Part shown: positions 45,941 through 55,083 of the stretch, piece by piece
Layout: every line of letters begins with the position of its first letter
Position numbering within the stretch: the first letter of the stretch is position 1
From: Anaerobacillus alkalidiazotrophicus
Lineage (GTDB): Bacteria > Bacillota > Bacilli > Bacillales_H > Anaerobacillaceae
Length of the DNA: 64,000 bases
Assembly: GCF_001866055.1 (NCBI RefSeq)
Contig: NZ_MLQS01000017.1
Location: forward strand, 187,500-251,499
Direction of reading: 5' to 3'
The notes under the pieces: generated by a model
Database searches by the model: none
What the model saw: the letters and a program-made list of their open reading frames with translations, nothing else
Told to the model about the DNA's origin: nothing
Made by a program: the position numbers and the translations under genes

Positions 45941-48073
45941 GTGGTAGCCAAAAATGCATATATAGATGAACTAATGTTAATCACAATACCCTTTTCAGAA
46001 GTGGATGAAGAACTCTCCCATTTTACAATTATAAATACACAAACCAATGAACCATTGACCATAAAAACTTGGAGAAAAAGCAATGAAAGATGGCGTTATG
46101 AGCTTTACTTGGAGAAAGCAGTAAATCTAGGTACGGAATATAGAGTTTTTACAAATAAGCAAATATCTTTTGATGTTAAAACAGGTCAAGTAGTTCGTAC
46201 TGAAACTTTCGATGACCTTTACTTTTATGATCTTGATGATTTAGGTATTACGTATACAAAAGATGAAACAACTTTTAAACTTTGGGCACCAACTGCGACT
46301 GAAGTCCAATTAATTTTATTTAACGGTAATCAACAACAAAGGTATCCTCTTACAAAGGCAGATAAGGGTGTATGGCATTATACTGTTTCTGGAGATTTAG
46401 AGGGCACTGCTTATAAATATCGTTTATTGATTGATCGAATGTGGAGAGAAGCCGTTGACCCTTATACTAAAGCAGTAACTGTGAATGGGGAACGAGGGGT
46501 AGTTGTAGATCTTTCTCAAACTAATCCAAATCAATGGAATGAAATCAAGAAACCCTCCTACGAATCAAGAAATGATGCAATTATTTATGAAGTCCATGTT
46601 AGGGATTTTTCGATTGACGAGAATAGTGGGATGAAACATAAAGGTAAGTACAAAGCTTTGACTGAAACGGGAACGCGCGGTCCTTGGGGTACTCTTACCG
46701 GATTAGACTACCTTGTAGATTTAGGTGTTACGCATGTACAATTATTACCTGTTCAAGATTTTGGTAGCGTAGATGAAACAAAATCGTTGGATAAATATAA
46801 TTGGGGATATGATACGATTCACTACAATGCCATAGAAGGAAGTTACTCCTTAAATCCCGAGGATCCGAAACAAAGAATACTTGAATTAAAAGAAGTTGTT
46901 AAATCCTTTCATAAGCAAGGAATAAGAGTGATTTTAGATGTTGTTTATAATCATGTTTATATACACCATAGATCAAATTTTGAGAGAATTGTACCAGGTT
47001 ACTATTTTCGATATAAACTAGATGGAAGTTTAGCAAATGGAACAGGAGTCGGAAATGATATCGCTTCAGAGAGAAAGATGGTAAGGGAATTCATTGTAGA
47101 TTCAATTAAATTTTTAGCTGAAGAATATCAAGTGGATGGCTTTCGTTTTGATTTAATGGGCATCCTTGACCTTGAGACAATGAATAAAGTTCGAGATAAA
47201 TTAAATGAAATTGATCCATCAATTATAGTCATTGGAGAAGGTTGGGATTTAGCTACCCCAATTCAAAGAGAAAAGAAGGCGATTATTGCTAATTCTGATT
47301 TATTACCTAGTATCAGTCATTTTAATGATCAATTTCGCGATAAGCTTAAAGGAAGTATCTTTGATCATACGAAAAAAGGATTTTGTAATGGAAATGGTGA
47401 GTTAAAAGAAACTTTTAAAATGTTAGTAAGTGGGAGCATAAAAGGATTTTATCATATAGAAGGTATTTTTCGTGAGCCATATCAGTCAGTAAACTATGTG
47501 GAATGTCACGATAATCATACGTTATGGGATAAATTGGAGCTTTCAAACGGTGATCAAAAAGAAGAAGTAAGAGCTTCAATGCATCGTCTTGCAACAGCAT
47601 TAACATTATTGAGTCAAGGAATTCCATTTTTACATGCAGGTCAAGAGTTCTATCGAACGAAAAAAGGTGTTGAAAATAGCTATTGTTCTTCAGACGAAAT
47701 AAATAAATTGGATTGGAAAAGAAAAGCTCTTCATATGGATTACGTTGATTATGTTAAAGGTTTAATAGCGTTAAGAAAAACACATGATGTATTTCGATTT
47801 TCGACCGCTGATCAAGTGAAGAAAAATATGCATATTCTTGATACCCCTTCATATTGCTTGGCCTATATGTTAAAGGATAACTCAGGGATGTTTGTAATAG
47901 CTCACAATAGCTTTGAAGGTGAAAAGGAACTAATATTACCATCCAGTGGATACTGGGATGTTTTAGTCGAAGGTAATAAATCGGCTGTTTCACCACTTAG
48001 AACATTTGAAGGGGCAAAAATTAATGTGCAAGGGATAAGTACAACAGTTCTTTTTCATCCGAAATCTTATTAA
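45941..48073 (+). CDS. pulA: Type I pullulanase (intracellular, AmyX-like)
   Basis: PulA hydrolyses alpha-1,6 bonds in branched glucans and would debranch glycogen made by the glg operon. The 710-residue protein has a CBM48 (about 105-180, TFKLWAPTATEVQLILF) and a GH13_14 barrel with the type I signature YNWGYD (286-291), LDVVYNHV (332-339), DGFRFDL with nucleophile D404, GEGWD with acid/base E433 and ECHDNHTLWD with D524. No signal peptide, so it acts in the cytosol, as does B. subtilis AmyX. GTG 45941 follows GAGAGGAGAG. Confidence 0.95.
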   Translation: MVAKNAYIDELMLITIPFSEVDEELSHFTIINTQTNEPLTIKTWRKSNERWRYELYLEKAVNLGTEYRVFTNKQISFDVKTGQVVRTETFDDLYFYDLDDLGITYTKDETTFKLWAPTATEVQLILFNGNQQQRYPLTKADKGVWHYTVSGDLEGTAYKYRLLIDRMWREAVDPYTKAVTVNGERGVVVDLSQTNPNQWNEIKKPSYESRNDAIIYEVHVRDFSIDENSGMKHKGKYKALTETGTRGPWGTLTGLDYLVDLGVTHVQLLPVQDFGSVDETKSLDKYNWGYDTIHYNAIEGSYSLNPEDPKQRILELKEVVKSFHKQGIRVILDVVYNHVYIHHRSNFERIVPGYYFRYKLDGSLANGTGVGNDIASERKMVREFIVDSIKFLAEEYQVDGFRFDLMGILDLETMNKVRDKLNEIDPSIIVIGEGWDLATPIQREKKAIIANSDLLPSISHFNDQFRDKLKGSIFDHTKKGFCNGNGELKETFKMLVSGSIKGFYHIEGIFREPYQSVNYVECHDNHTLWDKLELSNGDQKEEVRASMHRLATALTLLSQGIPFLHAGQEFYRTKKGVENSYCSSDEINKLDWKRKALHMDYVDYVKGLIALRKTHDVFRFSTADQVKKNMHILDTPSYCLAYMLKDNSGMFVIAHNSFEGEKELILPSSGYWDVLVEGNKSAVSPLRTFEGAKINVQGISTTVLFHPKSY

Positions 48074-48080
48074 AAATATT

Positions 48081-48147
48081 GTGTAGAATGAAAAATTCAT
48101 AAAAGGAGCAGTAATGAGCTCCTTGAGTTTTCTCATTCTACACTTTT
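48081..48147 (+). terminator. Nested two-stem terminator of pulA
   Basis: An outer 11-bp stem (GTGTAGAATGA/TCATTCTACAC) encloses an inner 7-bp hairpin (AAGGAGC/GCTCCTT), then TTTTT. The arrangement is more elaborate than a simple terminator. Confidence 0.8.
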
Positions 48148-48388
48148 TACAATAATTTTAATTTTTTCTTTACAAAAAATAAGGTATACTAGTATTATTA
48201 TAATTTGTGGAAGTAAAATTTCGTGAAATACAGAACAATTATTTCAAAAAAACTTTTAGGGAATTGTTGGGAAATATATGTTTTTATTGGTGAAATGATT
48301 ACTATGATTCCAGCGACAACAAAGTATGCTTAATTGAAACTGGTTCACATGAAATCTTTATTTTACAATCAGAATTTATAATTTCTAA

Positions 48389-48622
48389 CTTAGAAGCTGT
48401 CTAGCTTCAGCGCCTACGAGCTCGGTCACTTCAGTCAAGTTTCTGACTTCACTGACTTCCTGGATTGCTTCTTTGATGATGCTTCATGCTACTTTGCTTC
48501 GAGGAAGCCTACTTCGAAGCATTGCTGTAAGACGCAGAAGCACGCGGAAGCCAAAGAGCGGCTTCTGTCAAAGGCCTTCCAGTGCCTTTCGCTCGTGACC
48601 AAGGCGCTTACGCTTTTCTTGT
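48389..48622. repeat. GC-rich structured intergenic repeat (CTGTCTAGC...CGCTTACGCTTTTC type)
   Basis: A 230-base island of much higher GC than its surroundings. Its ends are complementary: AGCGCCT with AGGCGCT and GGTCAC with GTGACC. Inside are further stems, GCTTCG/CGAAGC (about 48497-48521) and CAGAAGC/GCTTCTG (about 48534-48569) with a nested GGAAGCC/GGCTTC. No reading frame is supported. The border words resemble a dispersed intergenic repeat I recall from many Bacillaceae genomes. Flanking DNA (48148-48388, 48623-48685) is AT-rich with nothing recognisable. Confidence 0.75.
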
Positions 48623-48685
48623 GAAAATTATTATTAAAGTTTAAAAATATATCCCGTTAGAATTAGGAAGTTGAGGGTGAATTTG

Positions 48686-49471
48686 TTGGAACATTTATTA
48701 GGAAAAGGGTGGGAGGTGACTCCTGCTGGTGGAGCAACAGGAGAAGCATATTATGCCCGGTTTGGGGAAGAGAAGCTTTTTTTAAAGCGGAATTCGTCAC
48801 CTTTTCTAGCTGTTTTATCAGCTGAAGGAATTGTTCCAAAATTACTTTGGACAAGGCGTTTAGAAAATGGCGATGTCATCACTGCTCAACGATGGGTAAA
48901 TGGGAGAGAATTAAAATCTTATGAAATGAAAGAGGAGATAGTAGCTCAACTTCTTAGTAAGATCCATCGTTCTAAAGAACTCCTAGAAATGTTTAAACGA
49001 ATTGGTAATAAGCCACTTACACCTCAGTCAATTGTCGAAGAAATAGATGGGAAAATTAAGAATAGTGGCTTGAATTTACAGAGTATTAATGACGCTCTAA
49101 ATTATTTGAATAAACGTGTGCAAAGTGTAGAACATAGTGAGTACGTTGTTTGTCATTGTGATATTAATCATAATAACTGGGTTTTAAGTGAAGAAGGAGA
49201 TTTGTTTCTGATTGATTGGGATGGAGCTATTGTTGCAGACCCAGCACTGGATTTAGGATTACTCCTTTATTTATATATACCTACAAAGGATTGGGAGAGT
49301 TGGCTAGAAAATTATGGAGTAGAGTTAGATGAGGGATTATATAATCGCATGCACTGGTATGTTGTTTCTCAGACTATATACGCTATTATCTGGCATAACC
49401 AACGTAAGGAATATACCGATATGAATTACTGGGTAAATTATCTTACAAAGCTTTTAGCTGCTGATATTTAA
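48686..49471 (+). CDS. ytmP: YtmP-like phosphotransferase (choline/aminoglycoside kinase fold)
   Basis: A 261-residue kinase-like protein. The N-lobe GGATGEAYYARFGEEKLFLKR resembles an ATP-binding loop plus lysine. The Brenner-type catalytic loop is H157-C-D159-INHNN164, and the metal-binding motif is LIDWDGA (D177). The substrate is unknown; relatives phosphorylate choline, sugars or amines. Start choice is uncertain: TTG 48686 follows GAGGGTG by six bases and gives the N-terminus MEHLLGKGWEV, while upstream GTG 48677 and TTG 48671 are in frame. Synteny with ytzH and trmB supports ytmP. Confidence 0.87.
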   Translation: MEHLLGKGWEVTPAGGATGEAYYARFGEEKLFLKRNSSPFLAVLSAEGIVPKLLWTRRLENGDVITAQRWVNGRELKSYEMKEEIVAQLLSKIHRSKELLEMFKRIGNKPLTPQSIVEEIDGKIKNSGLNLQSINDALNYLNKRVQSVEHSEYVVCHCDINHNNWVLSEEGDLFLIDWDGAIVADPALDLGLLLYLYIPTKDWESWLENYGVELDEGLYNRMHWYVVSQTIYAIIWHNQRKEYTDMNYWVNYLTKLLAADI

Positions 49472-49502
49472 TCTAGTTAACATAGATTGTAAAGATAATA
49501 AA

Positions 49503-49539
49503 AGGACATGAGTGTTTAAGTGACTTATGTTCTTTTTTT
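49503..49539 (+). terminator. Terminator of ytmP
   Basis: GGACATGAGT pairs with ACTTATGTTC (including G-T pairs) around a 9-nt loop and is followed by seven T residues. Confidence 0.8.
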
Positions 49540-49541
49540 AT

Positions 49542-49580
49542 AAGCAAAACATCAAAAGCCCCGCTTTTGATGTTTTGCTT
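49542..49580. terminator. Second long hairpin between ytmP and ytzH
   Basis: AAGCAAAACATCAAAAGC and its perfect complement form an 18-bp stem with a 3-nt loop. It lies between converging genes and may act as a second transcription stop. Confidence 0.8.
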
Positions 49581-49632
49581 TATTATTTATTTTGTTGCAT
49601 TAGAACCTAGAATAAATAGTACATAAACTTTC

Positions 49633-49896
49633 TTATTCGTGAGGGTAAGGTATTGTGCTCTCGTTTATGGATTGAATCCACTGATCGATTTGTTGTGAAT
49701 TATTACAGTCTCGAGTCGAGCAATAGTTTGTAATATTTGTTAAAGTTTGTTGCATCGTTTCGTTTAATTGTTCTTGGCCTTGAAGTGATTGTGCTAATCG
49801 CTGAATTTGATTGAATTCGTCTTCTGTTCCATATTGCTGAGCTTGTTGATTTTTCAAAATGTCAGTTAATAGAGTTAATTGGTCTTGATAGTTCAT
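49633..49896 (-). CDS. ytzH: YtzH-like protein
   Basis: An 87-residue helical, Gln-rich protein (MNYQDQLTLLTDILKNQQAQ, then a QRLAQSLQGQEQLNE region) of the YtzH family, conserved in bacilli at this position next to ytmP. No function is known. ATG 49896 is chosen because AAAGGATG ends nine bases upstream; the longer in-frame start at 49908 lies inside that ribosome binding site. Two cysteines occur in NYCSTRDCNN. Confidence 0.85.
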   Translation of the reverse strand: MNYQDQLTLLTDILKNQQAQQYGTEDEFNQIQRLAQSLQGQEQLNETMQQTLTNITNYCSTRDCNNSQQIDQWIQSINESTIPYPHE

Positions 49897-49971
49897 ATAA
49901 TAACACATCCTTTATGTATGCTTTTCAAAATTAGGATGTGCTATATATGTAACATTTATCCCTATTAATTG

Positions 49972-50778
49972 TTATACCCTTAGCTGTACATGAAATTCTT
50001 CAACATCGTTAAGCGTTATTTTTTTTACATATTTTTTATAGTTTAAATATTGAAATACCTTATCTATAGCACGTTCGCGCCCCCTTGCTGTTGATAAATT
50101 CACTTTCTTTATCACACTTAATAGCTTTTCAGCTTCAATAAAAAGTCTTTGGTAGTTTGGTTGTAAACGTACTTTGTATTGTTGATAAAGTGATCGGTCT
50201 GAGTAATGTAAGTAAATTAGCTTTGTTAATAAAAACACACCATGTTCATTTTCAAAAGGTGATATATTTCTAAGTTCTGTAAAATGTATTGCATTTGCCA
50301 AAATATCTTCAGCAAGTGATGCCTCCCTTTCGTGAATGCGATACCCTTCCTTTTTTAATCTTTTTGTGATATGTATTTCCTCAACAGTTTGTTGGAAATC
50401 ATCAATGAAAATTTTAATAGGATCAGGAGTCGACTCATCATATAAAAAACGAAAAAATTCGTTTCTATCCATAAGAACTATTTTTTCTAATTCTTGTGCA
50501 ATAGCAATATCGATTAGTTCACTTGTGTATTCATCAAGGTCTTTTGTTCCAATTACAATAATCGATTTTTTATTATCGAATAAAGTAGTGGTAACTTCTC
50601 CGTATGTAAAAGAGATAGGATGTTGTGTACCGTGGATAACGATAACATTCGTTTTATTAACAGCAAGTAAGTATTTTCCATATGTTTTTTCTGAAACAAA
50701 AAGTTCGTCTGTTTCTCCATTACTTGAAGTATAGTAAGGAATGGTAAAACTAAAAACTGGTTCCGGTTGATTAATCAT
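49972..50778 (-). CDS. Unknown 268-residue protein
   Basis: I do not recognise this protein. It has no signal peptide or membrane helix. The N-terminal 110 residues look like mixed alpha/beta (TNVIVIHGTQHPISF, NKKSIIVIGTKDLDEYTSEL, IAQELEKIVLMDRNEFF). The remainder is helical and charged (KRLKKEGYRIHEREASLAED...LLSVIKKVNLSTARGRERAIDKVFQYL). AAAGGAGTGATTAG before ATG 50778 is a strong ribosome binding site, so the gene is real. It lies where B. subtilis has ytzH next to trmB, so it is lineage-specific. The VIVIGTKD..A..LEKIVLMDRNEF pattern vaguely recalls restriction-endonuclease-like domains, but no catalytic motif is clear. Confidence 0.8.
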   Translation of the reverse strand: MINQPEPVFSFTIPYYTSSNGETDELFVSEKTYGKYLLAVNKTNVIVIHGTQHPISFTYGEVTTTLFDNKKSIIVIGTKDLDEYTSELIDIAIAQELEKIVLMDRNEFFRFLYDESTPDPIKIFIDDFQQTVEEIHITKRLKKEGYRIHEREASLAEDILANAIHFTELRNISPFENEHGVFLLTKLIYLHYSDRSLYQQYKVRLQPNYQRLFIEAEKLLSVIKKVNLSTARGRERAIDKVFQYLNYKKYVKKITLNDVEEFHVQLRV

Positions 50779-50953
50779 CTAATCACTCCTTTATTTTCAT
50801 ATTTCTTAACATCTTACCCTATTTTATACTATTCAACTTTAGAAAAAGGAGAAATTAATATATTTATGCAAGTTTTTTGATCAATGATGTGTTAAAGATA
50901 TAGAACTTTTATGGTAAACTACCAAAGGAACTAGCTAAAAGGAGAGAGTACGA

Positions 50954-51304
50954 GTGATTTTTTCTGAAGAATTATTGGATTTTATTTATATAGAAACGAC
51001 ATCAATCTTAAAAGGAATTAAATCAAACAAGGGTGATCTCATAGAAGAGGTAAAAATGTTTGAATTATCAATGAGTCAGATAAAAAATCACCCTTGGCAT
51101 AATTTAACGGTAAAAAAGGCTGAGCATGATACAAGTAGCCCTTTATATCATAACATCCAATCAACTTATGTTGGGAATGATCCTGAGGAAGACTATAAAG
51201 AAGTACTTATATGGAAAGTAGCAGATATGCTGTATGTTACAGCGGCAGTAGATCATCATCCTGAATACTTACTAAAATGGGATGTTGTTGTATTTAATGG
51301 ATAG
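50954..51304 (+). CDS. Unknown 116-residue protein
   Basis: I do not recognise this small cytosolic protein. It begins MIFSEELLDFIYIETTSILK (GTG start at 50954, preceded by AAAGGAGAGAG). It contains HPWHNLTVKKAEHDTSSPLYHN in the middle and ends with WKVADMLYVTAAVDHHPEYLLKWDVVVFNG. Several histidines (HPWHN, DHHPEY) might bind metal. It is divergent from the preceding unknown gene, with a 175-base spacer, and lies 77 bases upstream of trmB on the same strand without an obvious terminator, so it may be co-transcribed with trmB. Confidence 0.75.
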   Translation: MIFSEELLDFIYIETTSILKGIKSNKGDLIEEVKMFELSMSQIKNHPWHNLTVKKAEHDTSSPLYHNIQSTYVGNDPEEDYKEVLIWKVADMLYVTAAVDHHPEYLLKWDVVVFNG

Positions 51305-51381
51305 GAAAGTGGACTTGCACAATAGAATTTTTGTGTGGTTCTTATAGTAGAGAATAATTATTTTGAGTGAGGATGAAGAAA

Positions 51382-52020
51382 ATGAGATTAAGAAATAAAC
51401 CTGGTGCATCTGAGGCTTTATTGAAACAACCGACAATTGTTATACAAAATCCGTTAAATAATAAAGGGAAATGGCGTGAAATATTTGGTAATGATAATCC
51501 GATTCACGTCGAAGTAGGTACAGGTAAGGGACAATTTCTGACAGGCATGTCACAGCTACACCCTGACATAAACTACATTGGGGTAGAGAAATATGATAGT
51601 GTCATTATTACAGCATTAGAACGTATCCAACAAGCTGATTTAACGAATTTTAAATTGTTAAATGAAGATGTAGTAAATTTAATAAATTATTTTGCGGAAG
51701 GCGAGATTGACAGAGTGTATATCAATTTTACTGATCCTTGGCCAAAAAATCGTCATGAAAAACGCAGATTGACGTATGAAAGCTTCTTAAAAATGTATGA
51801 ACAAGTGCTGAAAAAGAATGGTGAAATTCACTTTAAAACTGATAATCAAGGATTATTTGAATACTCGCTTCACAGTTTTTCGAAGTATGGGCTGATCTTA
51901 AATAATGTTAGCTTAGATCTTCATAATAGTAACATTGAAGGAAATGTAATGACAGAGTATGAAGAAAAGTTTTCTCAAAAAGGTATGAGAATATATCGCT
52001 GCGAAGCCCAGTTCCGGTAA
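51382..52020 (+). CDS. trmB: tRNA (guanine-N7-)-methyltransferase
   Basis: TrmB methylates N7 of G46 in tRNAs using SAM. The 212-residue protein has the SAM loop [15 protein letters not shown], the [10 protein letters not shown] acidic strand, [21 protein letters not shown] (the TrmB hallmark) and [16 protein letters not shown] 51382 (MRLRNKPG) follows GAGGAT by seven bases and aligns with B. subtilis TrmB; a GTG at 51367 is in frame but lies before that site. The stop is immediately followed by a repeat element. Confidence 0.95.
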   Translation: MRLRNKPGASEALLKQPTIVIQNPLNNKGKWREIFGNDNPIHVEVGTGKGQFLTGMSQLHPDINYIGVEKYDSVIITALERIQQADLTNFKLLNEDVVNLINYFAEGEIDRVYINFTDPWPKNRHEKRRLTYESFLKMYEQVLKKNGEIHFKTDNQGLFEYSLHSFSKYGLILNNVSLDLHNSNIEGNVMTEYEEKFSQKGMRIYRCEAQFR

Positions 52021-52156
52021 AGCTGAACTTCAATCAGCGAGGGGTTCCTTCATCCCCCACTGATTGTTAGTTCAACTTATACCTCAGGCATAAGAATAAT
52101 AATTATCAGCTTTCGTCGACGAAAGTTATTCTATATCGGACCTTAAGAGTGGGATA
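52021..52156 (-). repeat. Bacillaceae repeat element, left (inverted) copy next to ytnP
   Basis: Begins GCTGAACTTCAATCAG, continues with a hairpin (CAATCAGcGAGGGGTT...CATCCCCCACTGATTG) and GTTCAACTTAT, and ends ATCGGACC and TTAAGAGTGGGATAAA. It is the reverse complement of the copy at 53123-53282 at both ends, while the middle (about 52079-52133, with CTTTCGTCGACGAAAG) differs. It lies between the trmB stop and the ytnP start. Confidence 0.85.
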
Positions 52157-52186
52157 AAAGAATATTTGCAAGGGAGAACGAAAGTA

Positions 52187-53050
52187 GTGGAACAAATAAC
52201 TGTAGGTGATTTAACCTTAACATGGCTTAATGGCGGAGTAATTCATATGGATGGTGGAGCAGTCTTTGGTGTAGTCCCGAAGCCGTTATGGTCAAAAAAG
52301 TATCTATGTAATGAAAAGAACCAAATAGAATTATGTACAGATCCTATCTTAATACAAGTCGAAGGAAAAAACATTCTCCTTGAAACAGGTATAGGAAATA
52401 ATAAATTTTCAGATAAGCAAATAAGGAATTATGGGATAACATCAGAGTCAAAACTTTCTTCAGATTTAAATCGACTAGGACTTTCAACGAGTGACATTGA
52501 CTATGTATTAATGACTCATATGCATTTTGATCATGCTTGTGGCATCGCAAAATGGGAAGGGGATAACCTCGTACCTACTTTTGAACATGCAACGATAATA
52601 GTAAATGAAATAGAATGGGAAGAACTAAAAAAACCTAATTTTCGCTCCCGTAATACTTATTGGGAAGAAAACTGGAGTCCAATCTTGGATAAGGTCCAAA
52701 CATTTAATGGGATGCTTGAAGTATTTCCAGGTATTGAAATTCATCACACAGGTGGTCATAGTGATGGACATAGTATTGTTTTAATAAAACGGAATGGTGA
52801 ATGTTTTATTCATATGGCTGACTTAATGCCTACTCACGCACATTCAAATCCTCTATGGGTTTCTGCTTATGACGATTACCCAATGATTTCAATTGCCGAA
52901 AAGCAAAAGTGGCTAGAAAAGGGATTAGATGAAGGTTCTTGGTTTATTTTTTATCACGATAATAAATATCGTGCGTTAAAGTGGAACAAAGAAGGGGAAA
53001 TTATTTCAGAAGTTTTGAGAAATCAAAGTATTAAAATAAAAGAAACCTAA
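52187..53050 (+). CDS. ytnP: YtnP, metallo-beta-lactamase-fold lactonase-like hydrolase
   Basis: A 287-residue metallo-beta-lactamase-fold hydrolase with the dinuclear zinc motif H111-M-H113-F-D115-H116 (MTHMHFDHACG), HTGGHSDGHS and HMADLMPTHAH. B. subtilis YtnP hydrolyses acyl-homoserine lactones and inhibits signalling in Streptomyces; the same role is inferred here. GTG 52187 is chosen since AGGGAG lies ten bases upstream; an in-frame TTG at 52166 lies before that site. The gene order trmB-ytnP-ytzB is ancestral, but here the gene is bracketed by inverted repeat copies. Confidence 0.92.
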   Translation: MEQITVGDLTLTWLNGGVIHMDGGAVFGVVPKPLWSKKYLCNEKNQIELCTDPILIQVEGKNILLETGIGNNKFSDKQIRNYGITSESKLSSDLNRLGLSTSDIDYVLMTHMHFDHACGIAKWEGDNLVPTFEHATIIVNEIEWEELKKPNFRSRNTYWEENWSPILDKVQTFNGMLEVFPGIEIHHTGGHSDGHSIVLIKRNGECFIHMADLMPTHAHSNPLWVSAYDDYPMISIAEKQKWLEKGLDEGSWFIFYHDNKYRALKWNKEGEIISEVLRNQSIKIKET

Positions 53051-53122
53051 TAAATACCCGTCCTTTTCGGTATGGTATCAGTTACTCCATGACAATATTT
53101 TAACAAACTCAAAAATCTAAAC

Positions 53123-53282
53123 TTTATCCCACTCTTAAGGGGCAAGTAAGACCCCCACCTCAAAGCTTAAGAAAATCGAGAAGTTTAGGTGGGGGATAAA
53201 CTGCCCCTAAAGGTCCGATAAGTTGAACTAACAATCAGTGGGGGATGAAGGAAAACCCCCACTGATTGAAGTTCAGCTTTAT
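53123..53282 (+). repeat. Bacillaceae repeat element, right copy next to ytnP (full form)
   Basis: Begins TTTATCCCACTCTTAAGGGGC and carries two nested dyads: ACCCCCACCT...AGGTGGGGG with GGGGC...GCCCC, then GTTGAACTAACAATCAGTGG...CACTGATTGAAGTTCAGC. Ends AGCTTTA. It contains two direct ACCCCCAC words (about 53150 and 53254) that match the deletion junction of the copy at 58386. No coding capacity. Confidence 0.85.
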
Positions 53283-53289
53283 TCTTTAG

Positions 53290-53336
53290 CAATCAGTGGG
53301 GTACGAAGAACCTCACTGATTGCAGTTGAGCTTTAT
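53290..53336. repeat. Extra hairpin unit of the same repeat family
   Basis: CAATCAGTGGGG...CCTCACTGATTG followed by CAGTTGAGCTTTAT repeats the terminal hairpin module of the neighbouring element. It touches the end of ytzB on the minus strand and may serve as its terminator. Confidence 0.75.
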
Positions 53337-53653
53337 GTATCCTGATCTTGTGATGATAATTCTAAAACTGTTCCAGTCTTGGCATCGACGATGAACTCAA
53401 ATTGATGAAAGTCTCCTTCAATTGAACATGAAACTCCTCCTCGATAAACAGTGTAATTTAATAATTTTTTTTCGAAATCTTCAGGAATCATATGGATCCA
53501 TGACCCTTCTACTACCCCTTGTTCACCGACTTTCCCTTTCACAATTCGTAATGCCTTTTCAGGTGAGATATACTCCTGGATCAGTTGATCTTTTAAAACC
53601 GATCCTACAACGAATCCGATTCCAAGGCCAATTAAAAATCGTTTTATGCTCAC
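53333..53653 (-). CDS. ytzB: YtzB-like small PepSY-domain membrane protein
   Basis: A 106-residue protein with one N-terminal membrane segment (FLIGLGIGFVVGSVL) and an extracytoplasmic PepSY-like domain (YISPEKALRIVKGKV ... QFEFIVDAKTGTVLELSSQD). PepSY domains often inhibit secreted peptidases, but the role of YtzB is unknown. GTG 53653 follows AGAGGTG by about six bases and is preferred over GTG 53662. Its 3' end is in contact with the repeat cluster. Convergent with ytnP as expected from B. subtilis order. Confidence 0.85.
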   Translation of the reverse strand: MSIKRFLIGLGIGFVVGSVLKDQLIQEYISPEKALRIVKGKVGEQGVVEGSWIHMIPEDFEKKLLNYTVYRGGVSCSIEGDFHQFEFIVDAKTGTVLELSSQDQDT

Positions 53654-53952
53654 TTTTAGCACCTCTTTCTTTAAATTGCATCATATTTTTAATTTTTTTT
53701 TTTGAAAACACTCAAATAATAAAAAATAGATAGATATTGATCTTGGGTAAAATCATCTTTCAGTGCTGTACACTCAAATGTGGTCAATATAATACGTCAA
53801 TATCTATTATAGTATACCTAAAATATCCATTTTATAAAAATGGATATTAATAATATGCTTTTAACAAAATGAAGGTATCGGTGGAAAGTCAAATTTATTT
53901 TCGTTAAAATAGACAATGTAGATAATATTACGGTATCCGAAAGGAGTATACG

Positions 53953-55026
53953 ATGAATCAGGAGACATTACAATTATTTAAGACATTAACAGAGCTTCAA
54001 GGTGCACCAGGGTTTGAGCATCAAGTACGGAAATTTGTTCGTGTTGAACTGGAGAAATATACAAATGAAATTATTCAAGATCGTCTAGGTAGTATTTTTG
54101 GTGTGAAACGTGGTGATGAAAAGGGTCCGAAAGTAATGGTTGCAGGCCATATGGATGAGGTTGGTTTTATGGTCACTTCTATATCAGAGAAAGGACTTAT
54201 TCGTTTCCAAACATTAGGCGGATGGTGGAGTCAAGTGTTACTTGCACAACGTGTTCAGATTATTACTGATAATGGACCTGTAATAGGTGTTATCGGATCC
54301 ATTCCACCACATTTATTAGATGAAGCAAAACGCAACAAGCCTATGGAAATTAAAAATATGTATATAGACATCGGTGCAGATGATAAGGTAGACGCACAGA
54401 ATATTGGAGTGAAACCTGGCCAACAAATTGTACCAATATGTCCATTCACACCGATGGCTAATAATAAGAAAATTTTAGCTAAGGCTTGGGATAATCGTTA
54501 TGGTTGTGGACTTGCAATTGAGTTACTTAAAGAGTTAAAAGATGAAACAACTCCAAATGTTTTATATTCAGGTGCTACTGTACAAGAGGAGGTTGGTTTA
54601 AGAGGAGCTCAAACTGCAGCAAACTTGATTAAACCTGATATTTTTTATGCATTAGATGCAAGCCCTGCTAATGATGCTTCAGGAGAAAAGGATACATTTG
54701 GACATTTAGGTAAGGGTGCACTATTACGGATTTTTGATCGTTCAATGATTACACACCGTGGAATGCGTGAATTTCTATTAGATATTGCTGAAACAAATAA
54801 TATCCCTTATCAATATTTTATTTCCCCTGGTGGAACAGACGCAGGAAAGGTTCACCTATCAGGAAGTGGTGTTCCATCAGCAGTAATCGGTATTTGTTCA
54901 CGATACATTCATACATCAAGTTCAATTATTCATGTGGATGATTATGCAGCGGCAAAAGAGTTTATTATTAAACTTGTTAAGAATACTGACAAAACAGCTG
55001 TTGAAACAATTCGAAATAACAGTTAA
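53953..55026 (+). CDS. ytoP: M42-family metallo-aminopeptidase (YtoP, glutamyl aminopeptidase type)
   Basis: A 357-residue M42 peptidase that trims N-terminal residues from peptides in the cytosol. Metal and catalytic residues are visible: H66 and D68 (GHMDEVGF), D180 (AWDNRYGCG), E212/E213 ([11 protein letters not shown]), D235 (ALDASP) and a C-terminal histidine in [20 protein letters not shown] precedes ATG 53953. Single gene with its own terminator; position fits B. subtilis ytoP. Confidence 0.94.
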   Translation: MNQETLQLFKTLTELQGAPGFEHQVRKFVRVELEKYTNEIIQDRLGSIFGVKRGDEKGPKVMVAGHMDEVGFMVTSISEKGLIRFQTLGGWWSQVLLAQRVQIITDNGPVIGVIGSIPPHLLDEAKRNKPMEIKNMYIDIGADDKVDAQNIGVKPGQQIVPICPFTPMANNKKILAKAWDNRYGCGLAIELLKELKDETTPNVLYSGATVQEEVGLRGAQTAANLIKPDIFYALDASPANDASGEKDTFGHLGKGALLRIFDRSMITHRGMREFLLDIAETNNIPYQYFISPGGTDAGKVHLSGSGVPSAVIGICSRYIHTSSSIIHVDDYAAAKEFIIKLVKNTDKTAVETIRNNS

Positions 55027-55083
55027 TATAGTTATATAGGTGATTGATCATCTAGCACAATTAATCTAATTGTAAATTGCGGT

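Noticed and set aside
48389..48622. Possible CRISPR array or tandem gene relic in the GC-rich block
   Set aside because: There are no regularly spaced identical repeats and no conserved reading frame; a multi-stem structured repeat fits better.
52021..53336. Composite transposon or integron cassette carrying ytnP
   Set aside because: No transposase or integrase is present, and the gene order matches the ancestral order in B. subtilis.
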